DNA of 64,000 nt from Treponema sp. UBA1793 (GCA_002314445.1 DCFX01000060.1:1-64000), one strand, 5' to 3'; positions 8,237-17,941 are shown, counted from the stretch's first letter. Made by a program: numbers and translations. Notes: generated by a model from the letters alone, not told the origin.

Positions 8237-9967
8237 TTACAGAAGTACTGTTTTTGTTTTTTCCTGAGGCGTCTGTCCGTAGATGAACAGCACGGGATAC
8301 TGTAGGCCTGTTCCGCTTGCTTCGGGATTAACAGGATTTATGGAGAATACGTCGTATTCGGAAAATGAATATGCTGTACGGGTTGAATGGAAATCTGTCT
8401 GCTCTTCCAGTGCTTTGCGGTGTGCATCCTTGCTGTATCTGTGTCCGCACCATGCAGGGAAGCTGCCTTTTTTGCCGCCGGAGATAAAGTCAAATCTTAT
8501 TAATTCGTGCAGCACGCTGCTGCTTATGCCGGGTGCGGAAAGTTCTGCTGAGAAAGTGTTAAGCAGTTCATACCAGAAGAGCGTTTTGTGCAGTAGTGTA
8601 AATATATTCTGCTTCCGGCAGTAACCGGCAAGCGTGCTGAAAAACTGCCAGATATCCATATGCCTCTGCACGTAGTGCATCGACGTTTCAAAGTCGTGCG
8701 AATTCCAGTATGCATCAAGCAGGGTTTCTATATCTTTCAAAAAAGAGATGTCTTCATAACTGAGATACGGCGTGGACAGTACTTCATACGGTGCGTCCGA
8801 CATCCATTTCCATCCGTTTTCCCTGCAATATGATTCCATCGTTGTGCCATACAGCACTTTCAGGAAGCCCAGCTGCAGCGCGTCGGGATCAAGGGCAAGC
8901 GTCCAGTTGAAAGAGTTTCCGAAACTGTCGAGATTTTCGTAAGGAAGACCGGCGATTAAGTCAAGATGCTTATGTATCGTTTTCGGAATACGCCGTACAT
9001 TTTCCGCAAGCGTCCTGATGTTCCCGGAACGCTGCACGGCTTCAAGTGTTTTTGTGTTTGCAGTCTGCACGCCTATTTCAAACTGCATGATGCCTGACGG
9101 TACAGACTGAAGAAAGTCGAGCGCTTCATTTGATAAGTATTCGGCTTCTATTTCAAAATGGAACATCGTGATTCCGTTGTGATGTGCGCATATGTATTTC
9201 CATATTGCAATATACCGTGCAGTATCCAGATTGTACGTCCTGTCAACGAATTTAACAAGTTTTACACGTGCATCAAGAAAACGCTGTAAATCACTGTAAA
9301 CACGATCAAGCGGCATGAACCGTACCCGTTTGTCAAGGGATGACATACAGTATGCACACGAGAACGGACAGCCTCTCGAAGATTCGTAGTAATATATGCG
9401 GTTGTCAGGATCGGTAATTTCCGGGTACGGGAAGGGAAGGGCGCTCATATCGGGAAGAAGACAGCGAGGGCCGCTGTATGTGATATGCAGCTGTCCGTTT
9501 GAACCTGAGGATCCTGTATATATTCCTGCAATGAGCGATGCGGCCTGCATATATTTCGTTTTATTAAAAGACGACTGCTGCGTTTTGTAAAGCCTGACAA
9601 GTTCCGCGACCGTCTGTTCGCCTTCACCTGCAATTACAAGGTCCAGTTCCCGTTCCTGCAGCAGCAGTTGTTCCGCGCGGTAACCGGCTTCCGGGCCGCC
9701 TGCGCCTATCACGCAGCCGGGGAGTACCTTTGGCAGTTCCCTCATGACTTTCAAAGTGATGTCAATATTCCAGATGTATGTTGAAAACAGTATGATTTTC
9801 GGATGGTATTCTGCAATGCCGCGGAGTATTTCAAGTACGGGCTGGTTGATTGTCCATTCATCGAATGCGGCAAGCCCGGGGGCGCCGCAGTACAACGAGA
9901 TTGAACGGACTGCAATATTTGTGTGGTTATAGCGTGCATTTACAGCTGCAAGAAGTATATCTTTCAT
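8237..9967 (-). CDS. B12-binding-domain radical SAM protein with DUF4080-type C-terminus
   Basis: A 576-residue protein. Residues 1-140 form a cobalamin-binding-like Rossmann region (LFSTYIWNI, GAGGPEA, VIAGEGE). The radical SAM CxxxCxxC cluster is at C200, C204 and C207, preceded by the YYESSRG stretch usual in this family. The C-terminal ~190 residues match the DUF4080 arrangement. It probably uses a [4Fe-4S] cluster and S-adenosylmethionine, but the reaction is unknown. It is the third gene of the XPB operon, starting 6 bases after the partner gene. A stop shared close to 8235 makes it convergent with the GGDEF-EAL gene. Confidence 0.85.
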   Translation of the reverse strand: MKDILLAAVNARYNHTNIAVRSISLYCGAPGLAAFDEWTINQPVLEILRGIAEYHPKIILFSTYIWNIDITLKVMRELPKVLPGCVIGAGGPEAGYRAEQLLLQERELDLVIAGEGEQTVAELVRLYKTQQSSFNKTKYMQAASLIAGIYTGSSGSNGQLHITYSGPRCLLPDMSALPFPYPEITDPDNRIYYYESSRGCPFSCAYCMSSLDKRVRFMPLDRVYSDLQRFLDARVKLVKFVDRTYNLDTARYIAIWKYICAHHNGITMFHFEIEAEYLSNEALDFLQSVPSGIMQFEIGVQTANTKTLEAVQRSGNIRTLAENVRRIPKTIHKHLDLIAGLPYENLDSFGNSFNWTLALDPDALQLGFLKVLYGTTMESYCRENGWKWMSDAPYEVLSTPYLSYEDISFLKDIETLLDAYWNSHDFETSMHYVQRHMDIWQFFSTLAGYCRKQNIFTLLHKTLFWYELLNTFSAELSAPGISSSVLHELIRFDFISGGKKGSFPAWCGHRYSKDAHRKALEEQTDFHSTRTAYSFSEYDVFSINPVNPEASGTGLQYPVLFIYGQTPQEKTKTVLL

Positions 9968-9973
9968 AGTAAA

Positions 9974-12076
9974 TCAGAAAAGCGATGTACGTATAAGTTT
10001 TACGTTGCTGGCCTGACTCACCGGGAAAGTTTTCATTTCCTTTGAAGGTTCAAGCTGCATATGCAGGAGCGCGTCGCCTGTTTCCTTTGTAAGATGCAGC
10101 GGAGTTCCGAGATATGTCTGTTGTTTTTCCGCATCTTTATCCGACTGTATGATTAATTCTATCATATCCTTTGATGTAATAGCGCTTTCAATCAAACGGA
10201 TCTTGCCGAGAAAATCCATGCCGCTTGCTTCAAGATTTTCTGCATGCACCGTGCTGCCGCGGAGCTGATCGGGAGAAAGGATCACCTTGTGGTCAATACG
10301 CTGCGAAAGTCCGTCTTTCTGCAGAAGCGGCAGATCAAGGCCTTCAAGCATTGTACGGAATTCTTTTATTACTTCAGCACCCTCATCCTGAGCCGGCTGC
10401 AATCCGGTGTCTGCCGTTTCTGTATGGGGAAGAAGCGTTCGTCCGTCGGTAAGGATCGGGAACGGCGCGGGAACAGATTCCGTTTTTGCGCTTCTGACTT
10501 TGCCGATGGAATCAAGGCCGCACGAATTAATAAATAATGAAGCTTCATCGTCATCGCTTATAGTAAGAAGATACACTCCGTTGCAGAGTTTTGTCTGTAT
10601 GAATTTTGCGGTATTCGGATTTTTTTCGATTATCTGTGCATTCTTTTCATCCAGCTTGAGAATATATCCTTTGTACATCATTGCGGATGAGTAGGATTTA
10701 TTCCAGTCCTCAATACTGATGCGGAGATTCTGCGGAATGCTGTATAACGAGTATTGCGAAAGTAATTCATAAATTTTTTCTGCAGAGTATCCTGCATCGA
10801 ATGCGCGGATTGCAGAAGTCCTGTTGATTTCGAATTCAGCGACAGTGTTGCAGCTGTTTACGTTCAGGAAAAATACAACAGGAAGCAGTTTTTTCAAAGG
10901 AAGTCCGGGCAGTATAGTTACCGTAAATCCTGCATCGATATTAATGACTTTGTTGTACGGTTCTTTGAATTGTTCCTCGTTAACAAGTGGCGCACCTGCG
11001 TTGTAAATCTTTTCTCCTTTCTTTGTTTTTCCGGTTACGCAGAGCAGCCCGAATATTTCTGCCGAATCGATTATTCTGTCGAACAGTTGTCCAATGCGTT
11101 CATTTTCCGCCTGCGGTCTGCCGGCCTGGCGTGATTCTTCGATTATGCGGCTGAACCGTCCCTGCCGGGGTAATGTGCTTCCGAGCAGAACGGCTTCCCT
11201 GATGAGAACGGAACGGGTAATCCCGTCCCGCGGAAATGATGCGGAGCAATCAAGGAAAAGCTGAGCCTGCGAACGGAGGCTCTCGCGGCTCAGACGTCCT
11301 GTAGATGCGACGCAGATATACGCATATTGTTTTTTAGGTGATAACTCTGCGAATGCCGAGAATCTGCTGCGGTCGACTGCCACGTTTTTTTCGTTCTGTT
11401 TAATAAGCTGCAGATTAAAAAATGCGGTGAGAAGCAGATGCAGGCATCTTGCTTTTCCCGGAAAAATCTCCCCAAGGCGGATTTCGTTGTTTCTTTTGAT
11501 TGAACCGTCAGCTTTGCACAGTTCCGGTTTTTCCATAATGTAGGAAACAAATGCCGCAATAAACTCAGGTGACAAAGAAAATGGAACTTCGTCAATGCGT
11601 ACTGCATGTACAGCAGGCGGAATAATGCGGCTGCTGTCGATATACGGCGAAAGAATTTCTTCGAGCAGCGGATTGATGTGTATATACTGCTGTTCTCCGT
11701 TGTCCTGCTTGTCCTTATAAATGATCAGCCTGTCAGTCAGATTGATCAGCCTTGTGTATAACTTTGAAAGTGTGTATTCGCCGGCGAAGAAATCGGAAAG
11801 GTGTGTCTGCGTAGCATCGGGCAGCAGAGCGACTGCTGTTATTATTTCTTTATCAAAATCGTCAAGCATGGATGTGAGATTTTTTCTGTTCTGTTCCTTG
11901 TGCAGAAAAGCGCCGAGCTGTTCAATGAGCCGCTGTTTATTGTACGGCGTTTTTATTTCGCCGAGGTACACGCGCATAATATCAAAAAAACGGTTGTCAG
12001 GGAGCGTCGCAACCGCTTCCTGCCATGCAAGTATGCGTTGAACTTTCTGTTTTGTGTCTGAGTCGGTTTTCAGCAT
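9974..12076 (-). CDS. XPB-associated protein with helicase-associated (PF13625-like) domain
   Basis: A 700-residue protein, predicted cytosolic, with no nuclease or ATPase motif that I can see. The region about 400-520 (EINRTSAIRAFDAGYS, IPQNLRISIEDWNKSY, GYILKLDEKN) resembles the domain found at the N-terminus of XPB helicases and in bacterial helicase-associated proteins; the neighbouring XPB carries a counterpart with the same landmarks (SLWNAASAGF, YDIPQSVTMWI). The N-terminal half is helical and may include winged-helix units. The ATG overlaps the XPB stop by 8 bases (ATATGCTGA), which implies tight translational coupling and probably a complex. Function unknown; a TFIIH p52-like activator role is my inference. 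Confidence 0.75.
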   Translation of the reverse strand: MLKTDSDTKQKVQRILAWQEAVATLPDNRFFDIMRVYLGEIKTPYNKQRLIEQLGAFLHKEQNRKNLTSMLDDFDKEIITAVALLPDATQTHLSDFFAGEYTLSKLYTRLINLTDRLIIYKDKQDNGEQQYIHINPLLEEILSPYIDSSRIIPPAVHAVRIDEVPFSLSPEFIAAFVSYIMEKPELCKADGSIKRNNEIRLGEIFPGKARCLHLLLTAFFNLQLIKQNEKNVAVDRSRFSAFAELSPKKQYAYICVASTGRLSRESLRSQAQLFLDCSASFPRDGITRSVLIREAVLLGSTLPRQGRFSRIIEESRQAGRPQAENERIGQLFDRIIDSAEIFGLLCVTGKTKKGEKIYNAGAPLVNEEQFKEPYNKVINIDAGFTVTILPGLPLKKLLPVVFFLNVNSCNTVAEFEINRTSAIRAFDAGYSAEKIYELLSQYSLYSIPQNLRISIEDWNKSYSSAMMYKGYILKLDEKNAQIIEKNPNTAKFIQTKLCNGVYLLTISDDDEASLFINSCGLDSIGKVRSAKTESVPAPFPILTDGRTLLPHTETADTGLQPAQDEGAEVIKEFRTMLEGLDLPLLQKDGLSQRIDHKVILSPDQLRGSTVHAENLEASGMDFLGKIRLIESAITSKDMIELIIQSDKDAEKQQTYLGTPLHLTKETGDALLHMQLEPSKEMKTFPVSQASNVKLIRTSLF

Positions 12077-13845
12077 ATCTGCTCCATCTTTTCATTAAGT
12101 TCGTCCAGGTCGCTTTCGGAATTATATCTGATGATTCGGTATGCGTATCCCTGCTCAGCAAGGAATTTCTGCCTGTTGCTGCCGAAGTCTTCTTCGACTG
12201 TGTTTCTCGTAATAAGCGTAAAGAATCGTGACATCCTTTCCTTAGGACGGAGAATGCGTCCGAGGCGCTGAGCCTCTTCCTGTCTGCTGCCGAACGTTCC
12301 CGACACCTGGATTGCAAGAGACGCGTCGGGCAGGTCAATTGCAAAATTCGCAACTTTGGAAACGACGAGTACGTGAATCTTTCCGCTCCGGAAATCATTA
12401 TAAATAGTGTCCCGTTCATCAACAGGTGTCTTTCCCGTGATGATAGGTGCGTTGAGTTCTTTTGCGATATCGTCAAGCTGATTGAGATACTGCCCTATGA
12501 CAAGAATTTTGTCTTCCGGGTAGCGACTGATGATTTCCTGTACTACGCACAGCTTAACGGGATTTTCACTTGCAATACGATGCTTAAGGCGTGCATTCGC
12601 CACTGCATATTCTATTTCAAGTTTTTCGACAAGATCAAGCCGCACTTCAATACATTCTGCCGTCGCAATCCAGCCGGAGCGCTCAAGTTCTTTCCACGGC
12701 ACGTCGTAACGTTTTGGCCCGACAAGGCTGAATACATAGCCTTCGCAGCCGTCTTCACGTACGAGCGTCGCAGTGAGACCTACGCGGCGCACCGTTTGAA
12801 GTTCTGCAACGACGCGGAATACCGGCGCCGGAAGCATGTGCACTTCATCGTAAATTATTAATCCCCACGGGCGTTTGCGGAACAGCGAAAAATGCGGATA
12901 CGGTCCGTCCTTTTCTGGGCGCCACGTAAGTATCTGATATGTCGCGACAGTTACCTGCCTGATTGTTTTTTCACCGCCCGTATACTCGGCAATCTGTTCT
13001 GCCGTCAGATTTGTTTTGTCGAGAAGCTCACTCATCCATTGATGCACAGCCGAAATATTGGTCGTGATGATAAGCGTACTCGTTTTAAGCATGGACATAA
13101 TCTGCATACCGACAATTGTCTTTCCCGCTCCGCACGGAAGTACGATTGTTCCGAATCCTGTACCGGGGCCTTTATTCCCGACGAGCGCTTCTGCAGCGCT
13201 TTTCTGGTAACTCCGTATTTCAAGCGGAAGGCCTGAGGCTGTTGTTGTGCGCAGATTTATATCGAGCGGTTCTCCGTCGGCGAGCTGGACTTCATCCTTT
13301 ATCGGCCATCCGGCCTTCAGTAATTCCTGTTTTACGGTGCCCCTGTCGGTGAGGCGCAGCAGAAAGGTATAGTCTCCCGGACCGTCGCCTGTGTCGGTAA
13401 GATATTTCTTTGCGACGGGATTCGCGCTGATTTCCTTGAAGACAACAGGTGAATCTGTAACAAGGTATAAATGTTCTTCTGTAATCGTTTCGTCAGCCTT
13501 AAGATTTGAGTCCGGATGAAGCGGTACTTTTACATCCGGCCCCGGGACAAGTCTGAGCTTCCCGAATCGTCCGGCTGTTTCATGTATCCACATGGTGACA
13601 GACTGGGGAATATCGTAACGGCTGTATTTTTTAAGAACTTCGACGGCATCGTCTGCTGTAAAACCTGCGCTTGCCGCATTCCAGAGAGAGAGGGGCGTAA
13701 GACGGTACGTATGCAGATGTTCCGGAGAACGTTCGAGTTCGGCAAACGGGATAAGATTATTTGCGCATTCTTTTGCTTTTGGTGCATGTACATCGAGAAG
13801 AATTGTTCTGTCGCTTTGAACAATGAGAGGATTATCATTTTGCAT
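12070..13845 (-). CDS. XPB/ERCC3-type DNA helicase
   Basis: A 591-residue superfamily 2 helicase. An N-terminal XPB domain (1-100: FAELERSPEHLHTYRLTPLS) and a damage-recognition-like region (about 110-205) precede helicase domain 1, with Walker A CGAGKT ending near 243, motif II DEVH at 333-336 and the XPB-specific RED motif at 363-365. Helicase domain 2 ends with QEEAQRLGRILRPK. XPB opens DNA in eukaryotic TFIIH; bacterial versions occur in spirochaetes and actinobacteria with ill-defined repair or transcription roles. First gene of the operon. No Shine-Dalgarno; a TATAAT lies 8 bases before the ATG. Confidence 0.93.
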   Translation of the reverse strand: MQNDNPLIVQSDRTILLDVHAPKAKECANNLIPFAELERSPEHLHTYRLTPLSLWNAASAGFTADDAVEVLKKYSRYDIPQSVTMWIHETAGRFGKLRLVPGPDVKVPLHPDSNLKADETITEEHLYLVTDSPVVFKEISANPVAKKYLTDTGDGPGDYTFLLRLTDRGTVKQELLKAGWPIKDEVQLADGEPLDINLRTTTASGLPLEIRSYQKSAAEALVGNKGPGTGFGTIVLPCGAGKTIVGMQIMSMLKTSTLIITTNISAVHQWMSELLDKTNLTAEQIAEYTGGEKTIRQVTVATYQILTWRPEKDGPYPHFSLFRKRPWGLIIYDEVHMLPAPVFRVVAELQTVRRVGLTATLVREDGCEGYVFSLVGPKRYDVPWKELERSGWIATAECIEVRLDLVEKLEIEYAVANARLKHRIASENPVKLCVVQEIISRYPEDKILVIGQYLNQLDDIAKELNAPIITGKTPVDERDTIYNDFRSGKIHVLVVSKVANFAIDLPDASLAIQVSGTFGSRQEEAQRLGRILRPKERMSRFFTLITRNTVEEDFGSNRQKFLAEQGYAYRIIRYNSESDLDELNEKMEQIC

Positions 13846-13853
13846 AACAGTCT

Positions 13854-13859
13854 ATTATA
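13854..13859 (-). promoter_or_regulatory. -10 hexamer TATAAT abutting the XPB start codon
   Basis: A perfect TATAAT on the minus strand ends 8 bases before the ATG at 13845, with no purine-rich ribosome-binding sequence between. Transcription would start within 1-2 bases of the ATG, predicting a leaderless mRNA. No convincing -35. Confidence 0.5.
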
Positions 13860-13980
13860 TAGCAAGAGAGGTTTTTATGCTACGTTTTACTGATATGTTT
13901 TGACAGCTGGCGCGTACAGGGCAATTTTTTTTCTATGGTGAAAATAAAAAAGAATTGGTATAATAAAAAAGAGGGTATAT

Positions 13981-14886
13981 ATGACCAGAGAAGATAGTGT
14001 TGCAAAACGCGCTGTCCGCCGTTCGACGCTCAAATCATTGAGAGCTAAAAAAAGAGAACGCATAAAACAGCTTAAAGAGAAGTACAACGATGATATCAGG
14101 GAAGTAAGTATCCAGTATGCTGAAGATCCGGAACGGCTGCGCGCAAAGTATGCAGCCGGTGATTATGCAAAATCGGAGCGGGAACGGAAATGTGCTGAGC
14201 GTAAAATACAGGTCGAAAAGAGACGGATTGAGCGCAACAGCAGGGAAAGGGAATACACCGCGGGTGAAGAAATTTTCAGTTCAATAGTACAGGGTGTTGG
14301 TGCTCTTGTATCTGTTGCGGCGACTGTATTGATTATTTATAGTGCTGTCATGGATTCTTCTTCCGCAAATCGTAAGATATATATCATTACATATGCATGT
14401 TTCGGCGGCTCGATGATACTTATGTATGTTATGTCGACACTGCATCATGCTCTTGTCCCCGCGGCGGCGAAAGAAGTGTTCAACAGACTTACTCATGATT
14501 TCATATTTCTTGTGCTTGGCAGTGCATATACGTGTTTTACATTGACAGCACTGAGAGGAACGACGGGATGGATTTTATTCGGTATTGTCTGGGGCGCGTC
14601 GATCGTTGGCATCGTGCTGTATTCGATATGGGGTAACGAACTTGTAATTGTTAATCTGATACTTTATCTTGTCATCGGATGGGCCGGCGTTGTGCTTGCA
14701 GGGCGTCTTTATCATGTATTGCCGGTGGAGTGCTTCGGCTTTCTCTTTACGGCCGGTATAACGTACAGCATCAGCTGTGTTTTCTTTATGCTGCAGAAGG
14801 TAAAGTTTATGCATGCCGTCAGTGACTCGATTATGCTTATGTCATCAGTGTATATTTTTCTTGCAATGTTTTTTGCCGTTGTATGA
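13981..14886 (+). CDS. Hemolysin III / PAQR-family membrane protein with charged N-terminal extension
   Basis: About 90 strongly charged residues (Arg/Lys/Glu-rich, probably coiled coil) precede a typical hemolysin III core with seven predicted membrane helices, starting at EYTAGEEIFSSIVQGVGAL. Family landmarks STLHHAL (H155/H156) and LTHDF are present. In PAQR proteins the last helix normally carries HxxxH as zinc ligands; here the second ligand position is aspartate (H278-A-V-S-D282). Bacterial members are usually about 210-220 residues, so the N-terminal extension is unusual. Role uncertain; membrane lipid or ceramidase-like activity is suggested for PAQR relatives. Good GAGGG ribosome-binding site and TATAAT upstream. 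Confidence 0.85.
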   Translation: MTREDSVAKRAVRRSTLKSLRAKKRERIKQLKEKYNDDIREVSIQYAEDPERLRAKYAAGDYAKSERERKCAERKIQVEKRRIERNSREREYTAGEEIFSSIVQGVGALVSVAATVLIIYSAVMDSSSANRKIYIITYACFGGSMILMYVMSTLHHALVPAAAKEVFNRLTHDFIFLVLGSAYTCFTLTALRGTTGWILFGIVWGASIVGIVLYSIWGNELVIVNLILYLVIGWAGVVLAGRLYHVLPVECFGFLFTAGITYSISCVFFMLQKVKFMHAVSDSIMLMSSVYIFLAMFFAVV

Positions 14887-14961
14887 TTTTTTGAATTGGA
14901 ATTACCCGTCAATGATGGTATAACGACAGCCGTTGCCTGCATTCCTTTCGTGCATATAGAG

Positions 14962-15002
14962 AAAAACGGCGGCTCTGCCCGGCAATAAAGCAGAATCCGC
15001 CG
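14962..15002 (-). terminator. Intrinsic terminator downstream of GH3 gene
   Basis: On the minus strand a GC-rich stem (CGGCGG at 14967-14972 pairing with CCGCCG at 14997-15002, extended by CTGC/GCAG) is followed by TTTTT. It lies about 65 bases beyond the stop codon of the GH3 gene. Confidence 0.7.
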
Positions 15003-15067
15003 CCGGTTATATACTCACGGGCATCGGATTAAAGATTTTCTCCACGTACATGTTTTTTATAAGCGCA

Positions 15068-17833
15068 TTATTTTGTGCGCCTGAACTGCACATACTGAAC
15101 ATTAATTCCGGGTTTCGTATGATTCAGGGATATGGTGTAGTATCCTTTTTCCAGCTTTACCTTTGCCGCTGTAATGACTGCAAGATTGCCGCCTGTTCCC
15201 CTGCTGTCGAATGCCGCCGCTGCTTTTCTGTCTATCATGATGTTGCAGACAGACTGCGATAAGTCTTTGTCTGTTGTTTTTGTATACGCACCGCAGATGG
15301 TATACAAATCGGACTGGTGCACCGCAAGAATAACGTTCGTATCGGAATTTTCAAAGGTTATTTCTTCGTCGGCGTTACATATTCTGCTGCCTTCAGCAGG
15401 TACCATATGCTCCGGTCTGTACGAAACAACCGGTGTAAGTGCATGAGGGAATCGTTTCATGGCAGGGGCCTGAAGCAGGAAGTGTAGTATGTCTTTTGCA
15501 CATTGCTGGAGTTCGCCCAGCGTCAGCTTACCGCTCCTGAGTGCTGCCAGAGTATTGTCATGAAATGCATTGTGTTCTGCTCCGTCGTTATCGACGACCA
15601 TGTAGACGTCGTTGCGCGCACGTACCATTGACGCAGTGTTGTTAAAAGTACCGATGCCGCCGGAGGCACAATCGTTCATAAGTGCCCACCAGTCTGTCAT
15701 AACAAGTCCTTCATATTTCCATTCGCGCCGCAGAATTGTTGTGAGCAAATCGTAATTTGATGCAGTATAGTGCCCGTTGACCGGATTATACGAAGTCATG
15801 AGCGAAACGGCTTTGCCTTCTTTTACTGCGATTTCAAAACCTTTGAGATATATTTCGCGCAGTGCACGTTCTGATACAATCGAATTTGTCATATGCCGGG
15901 ACGTTTCCTGGTTGTTGCCTGCAAAATGTTTTATTGTTCCTGATGCGCCGCCTTTGCGAAGTCCGGTGACGACGGCGCCCGCCATTTTTCCGGTAAGAAG
16001 CGGATCTTCCGAAAAGTATTCAAAATTCCGGCCGTTGAGCGGATAGCGGTGAATATTTATTCCCGGGCCGAGAAGTGTATCGATTTTATGCTCGACAAGT
16101 TCCCGTCCTTCGTACGTATAAAGTGACTTTACCAGCTTTGTGTTCCATGTACAGGCAAGCAGGGTGCCTATAGGCATGAGGTCGGCTTCTTCGCCTGTGT
16201 CCATACGGATTCCCGACGGCCCGTCTGAGCAGCAGCCGCACGGAATACCGTAGTCGTGGAGCGCATTTGTTACACCGCCGAATGCGGCTGCCGTTCCCGG
16301 AGTTACTTTGCGGCTGCACATTCCTTCTCCCCTGACAATAGACGAAAGTTCTTCCGGAGAAAGCTGTGCAATGAAATCGTCAAGTTTTATTAATCCCCAC
16401 TTGACCTGCCCGAACTTATAATTTTTGTTTCCGGTATACGGTATTTCCACGGGCAATTGCTTCCGGATACGTTCTTCAAGGTCTACATGCGAAAGCGGAA
16501 CGGCTTCTTCCGAGACGGTGAATGTTCCGTCATCGTTCTCAACGCCGGGATGAACACGATTGAATGCATCGACCGGAGCAAGCGCCTGTTCCAGTTTTTC
16601 AACGGCTGTCGTTTCCGGAACAGTGTATACGCCTGTCTCTCCCAGTTGTACAGGGACCGAAGAGCGCACATCGGTCCCTGCGTAAATGATGTAATTTCCT
16701 TTTTCAAGAACATAGCATGATTCATACCCCGTTATGCCGCTGTCGTCGTATGAAGCCATATCGTTTATATTGAATGAAAGCTCGAGAATCTGTGTAATTC
16801 CCGGCCAGAGTATGAAGGTTTTTGAAAATGCAGCAAGCTCACGGGCGGGTCTGCCGAGCTTGCCCTGCGGAGCCGAATAATAAAGCTGCACGGTTTCTTT
16901 ACCGGGATATTTTTTTCCGGTGTTTTTTACGGCAATCCGTACGCTTATTGTATTGTTTTTCACATCTGCAGATTTTACTTCTGTGCTGAACGTCGTGTAT
17001 GAAAGCCCGAATCCGAATGGAAACATAACACGGTCTTTCGCGAATGTTTCAAACCACCTGTAGCCGACATAAATGTCTTCCTTGTAAAAGTTGCGGGTCA
17101 GGCCTCCGAAATTCTTGCATGCAGGATAATCCTGAATGTCACAAGCAATCGTATCGGACAATTTTCCTGACGGATTGACTTTTCCGCAGAGTATTTGAGC
17201 TGCAGCGTTTCCGCCTTCCATTCCGCCGTGCCAGACGTACAGAACGGCTGTTATGTGCCCGCTGAATTCCGGTTCATCGATGAATTTCATGTCGATAATG
17301 TTCGACACGTTGAGCACGACAGCGACATGCGTGAACGCATTGCACACGGAGTGCAGCATCGCCTTTTCGTTTTGTGTAAGAAGATAGCTGCCTTCTGCGG
17401 TTTTGTTGTCCTTGTCTTCTCCTGCTGTGCGCCCGATTACAACTACTGCCTTGTTTGATATTTCCGCCGCCCGTTCTGCGAGTTCGGTACTTACAGGCAT
17501 TTCCGTCTGGCTCCAGGGTTCGGCAGCCCAGCCGCCTCCGCCGTTGTCGAACGGGTGTTCCTTTATCCATTTTTCATATGTGTCGATCAGTTCGCCGTTA
17601 AAAAGCGGGGAGCCCGTGAGCGATTTCAGGTTAAGAAGTCCGCCGATGAGCGTTGTAGTATACGGTACGTGGACGGAACCTCCTGAGCCCGTGCCGCTGC
17701 GGTAGTAGTCGAACTGACAGCGTCCGAAAACCGACACTGTATCTGTTTTAAGCAGGGGCAGAGTGTTGTCTTTATTCCTTAAAAGAACGGCACCTTCCGC
17801 AGCTGCTTCACGAATTTTATGTGCAAAATCCAT
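15068..17833 (-). CDS. Glycoside hydrolase family 3 protein with permuted domain order
   Basis: About 921 residues. The GH3 C-terminal-type domain comes first (AAEGAVLLRNKDNTLPL at the very N-terminus; PFGFGLSYTTF), then a fibronectin III-like domain (VRIAVKNTGKKYPGKETVQLYY), then the catalytic (beta/alpha)8-type domain with GPGINIHRYPLNGRNFEYFSE, KHFAGNNQE and MTDWW, whose aspartate is the expected nucleophile. This reversed order is known for some rumen bacterial beta-glucosidases. No signal peptide, so a cytoplasmic enzyme on imported oligosaccharides is likely. Start at 17833 chosen because GAGG lies about 10 bases upstream; the longer frame has no homology at its N-terminus. Exact sugar specificity unknown. 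Confidence 0.88.
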   Translation of the reverse strand: MDFAHKIREAAAEGAVLLRNKDNTLPLLKTDTVSVFGRCQFDYYRSGTGSGGSVHVPYTTTLIGGLLNLKSLTGSPLFNGELIDTYEKWIKEHPFDNGGGGWAAEPWSQTEMPVSTELAERAAEISNKAVVVIGRTAGEDKDNKTAEGSYLLTQNEKAMLHSVCNAFTHVAVVLNVSNIIDMKFIDEPEFSGHITAVLYVWHGGMEGGNAAAQILCGKVNPSGKLSDTIACDIQDYPACKNFGGLTRNFYKEDIYVGYRWFETFAKDRVMFPFGFGLSYTTFSTEVKSADVKNNTISVRIAVKNTGKKYPGKETVQLYYSAPQGKLGRPARELAAFSKTFILWPGITQILELSFNINDMASYDDSGITGYESCYVLEKGNYIIYAGTDVRSSVPVQLGETGVYTVPETTAVEKLEQALAPVDAFNRVHPGVENDDGTFTVSEEAVPLSHVDLEERIRKQLPVEIPYTGNKNYKFGQVKWGLIKLDDFIAQLSPEELSSIVRGEGMCSRKVTPGTAAAFGGVTNALHDYGIPCGCCSDGPSGIRMDTGEEADLMPIGTLLACTWNTKLVKSLYTYEGRELVEHKIDTLLGPGINIHRYPLNGRNFEYFSEDPLLTGKMAGAVVTGLRKGGASGTIKHFAGNNQETSRHMTNSIVSERALREIYLKGFEIAVKEGKAVSLMTSYNPVNGHYTASNYDLLTTILRREWKYEGLVMTDWWALMNDCASGGIGTFNNTASMVRARNDVYMVVDNDGAEHNAFHDNTLAALRSGKLTLGELQQCAKDILHFLLQAPAMKRFPHALTPVVSYRPEHMVPAEGSRICNADEEITFENSDTNVILAVHQSDLYTICGAYTKTTDKDLSQSVCNIMIDRKAAAAFDSRGTGGNLAVITAAKVKLEKGYYTISLNHTKPGINVQYVQFRRTK

Positions 17834-17885
17834 ATAGAAACCTCGGGTGGGAATAATAGCATTTATATAATTAATGCGCAAATGA

Positions 17886-17914
17886 GAAAAAAAACCGGCG
17901 CGTACTGCAGCCGG
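17886..17914 (-). terminator. Intrinsic terminator downstream of small membrane protein gene
   Basis: On the minus strand CCGGC and GCCGG pair around a 10-base loop and are followed directly by eight T residues. It lies about 30 bases after the stop of the gene at 17942-18334, and separates it from the GH3 gene. Confidence 0.75.
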
Positions 17915-17941
17915 GATGAATGAAAAATAAAATGAGGAAGG

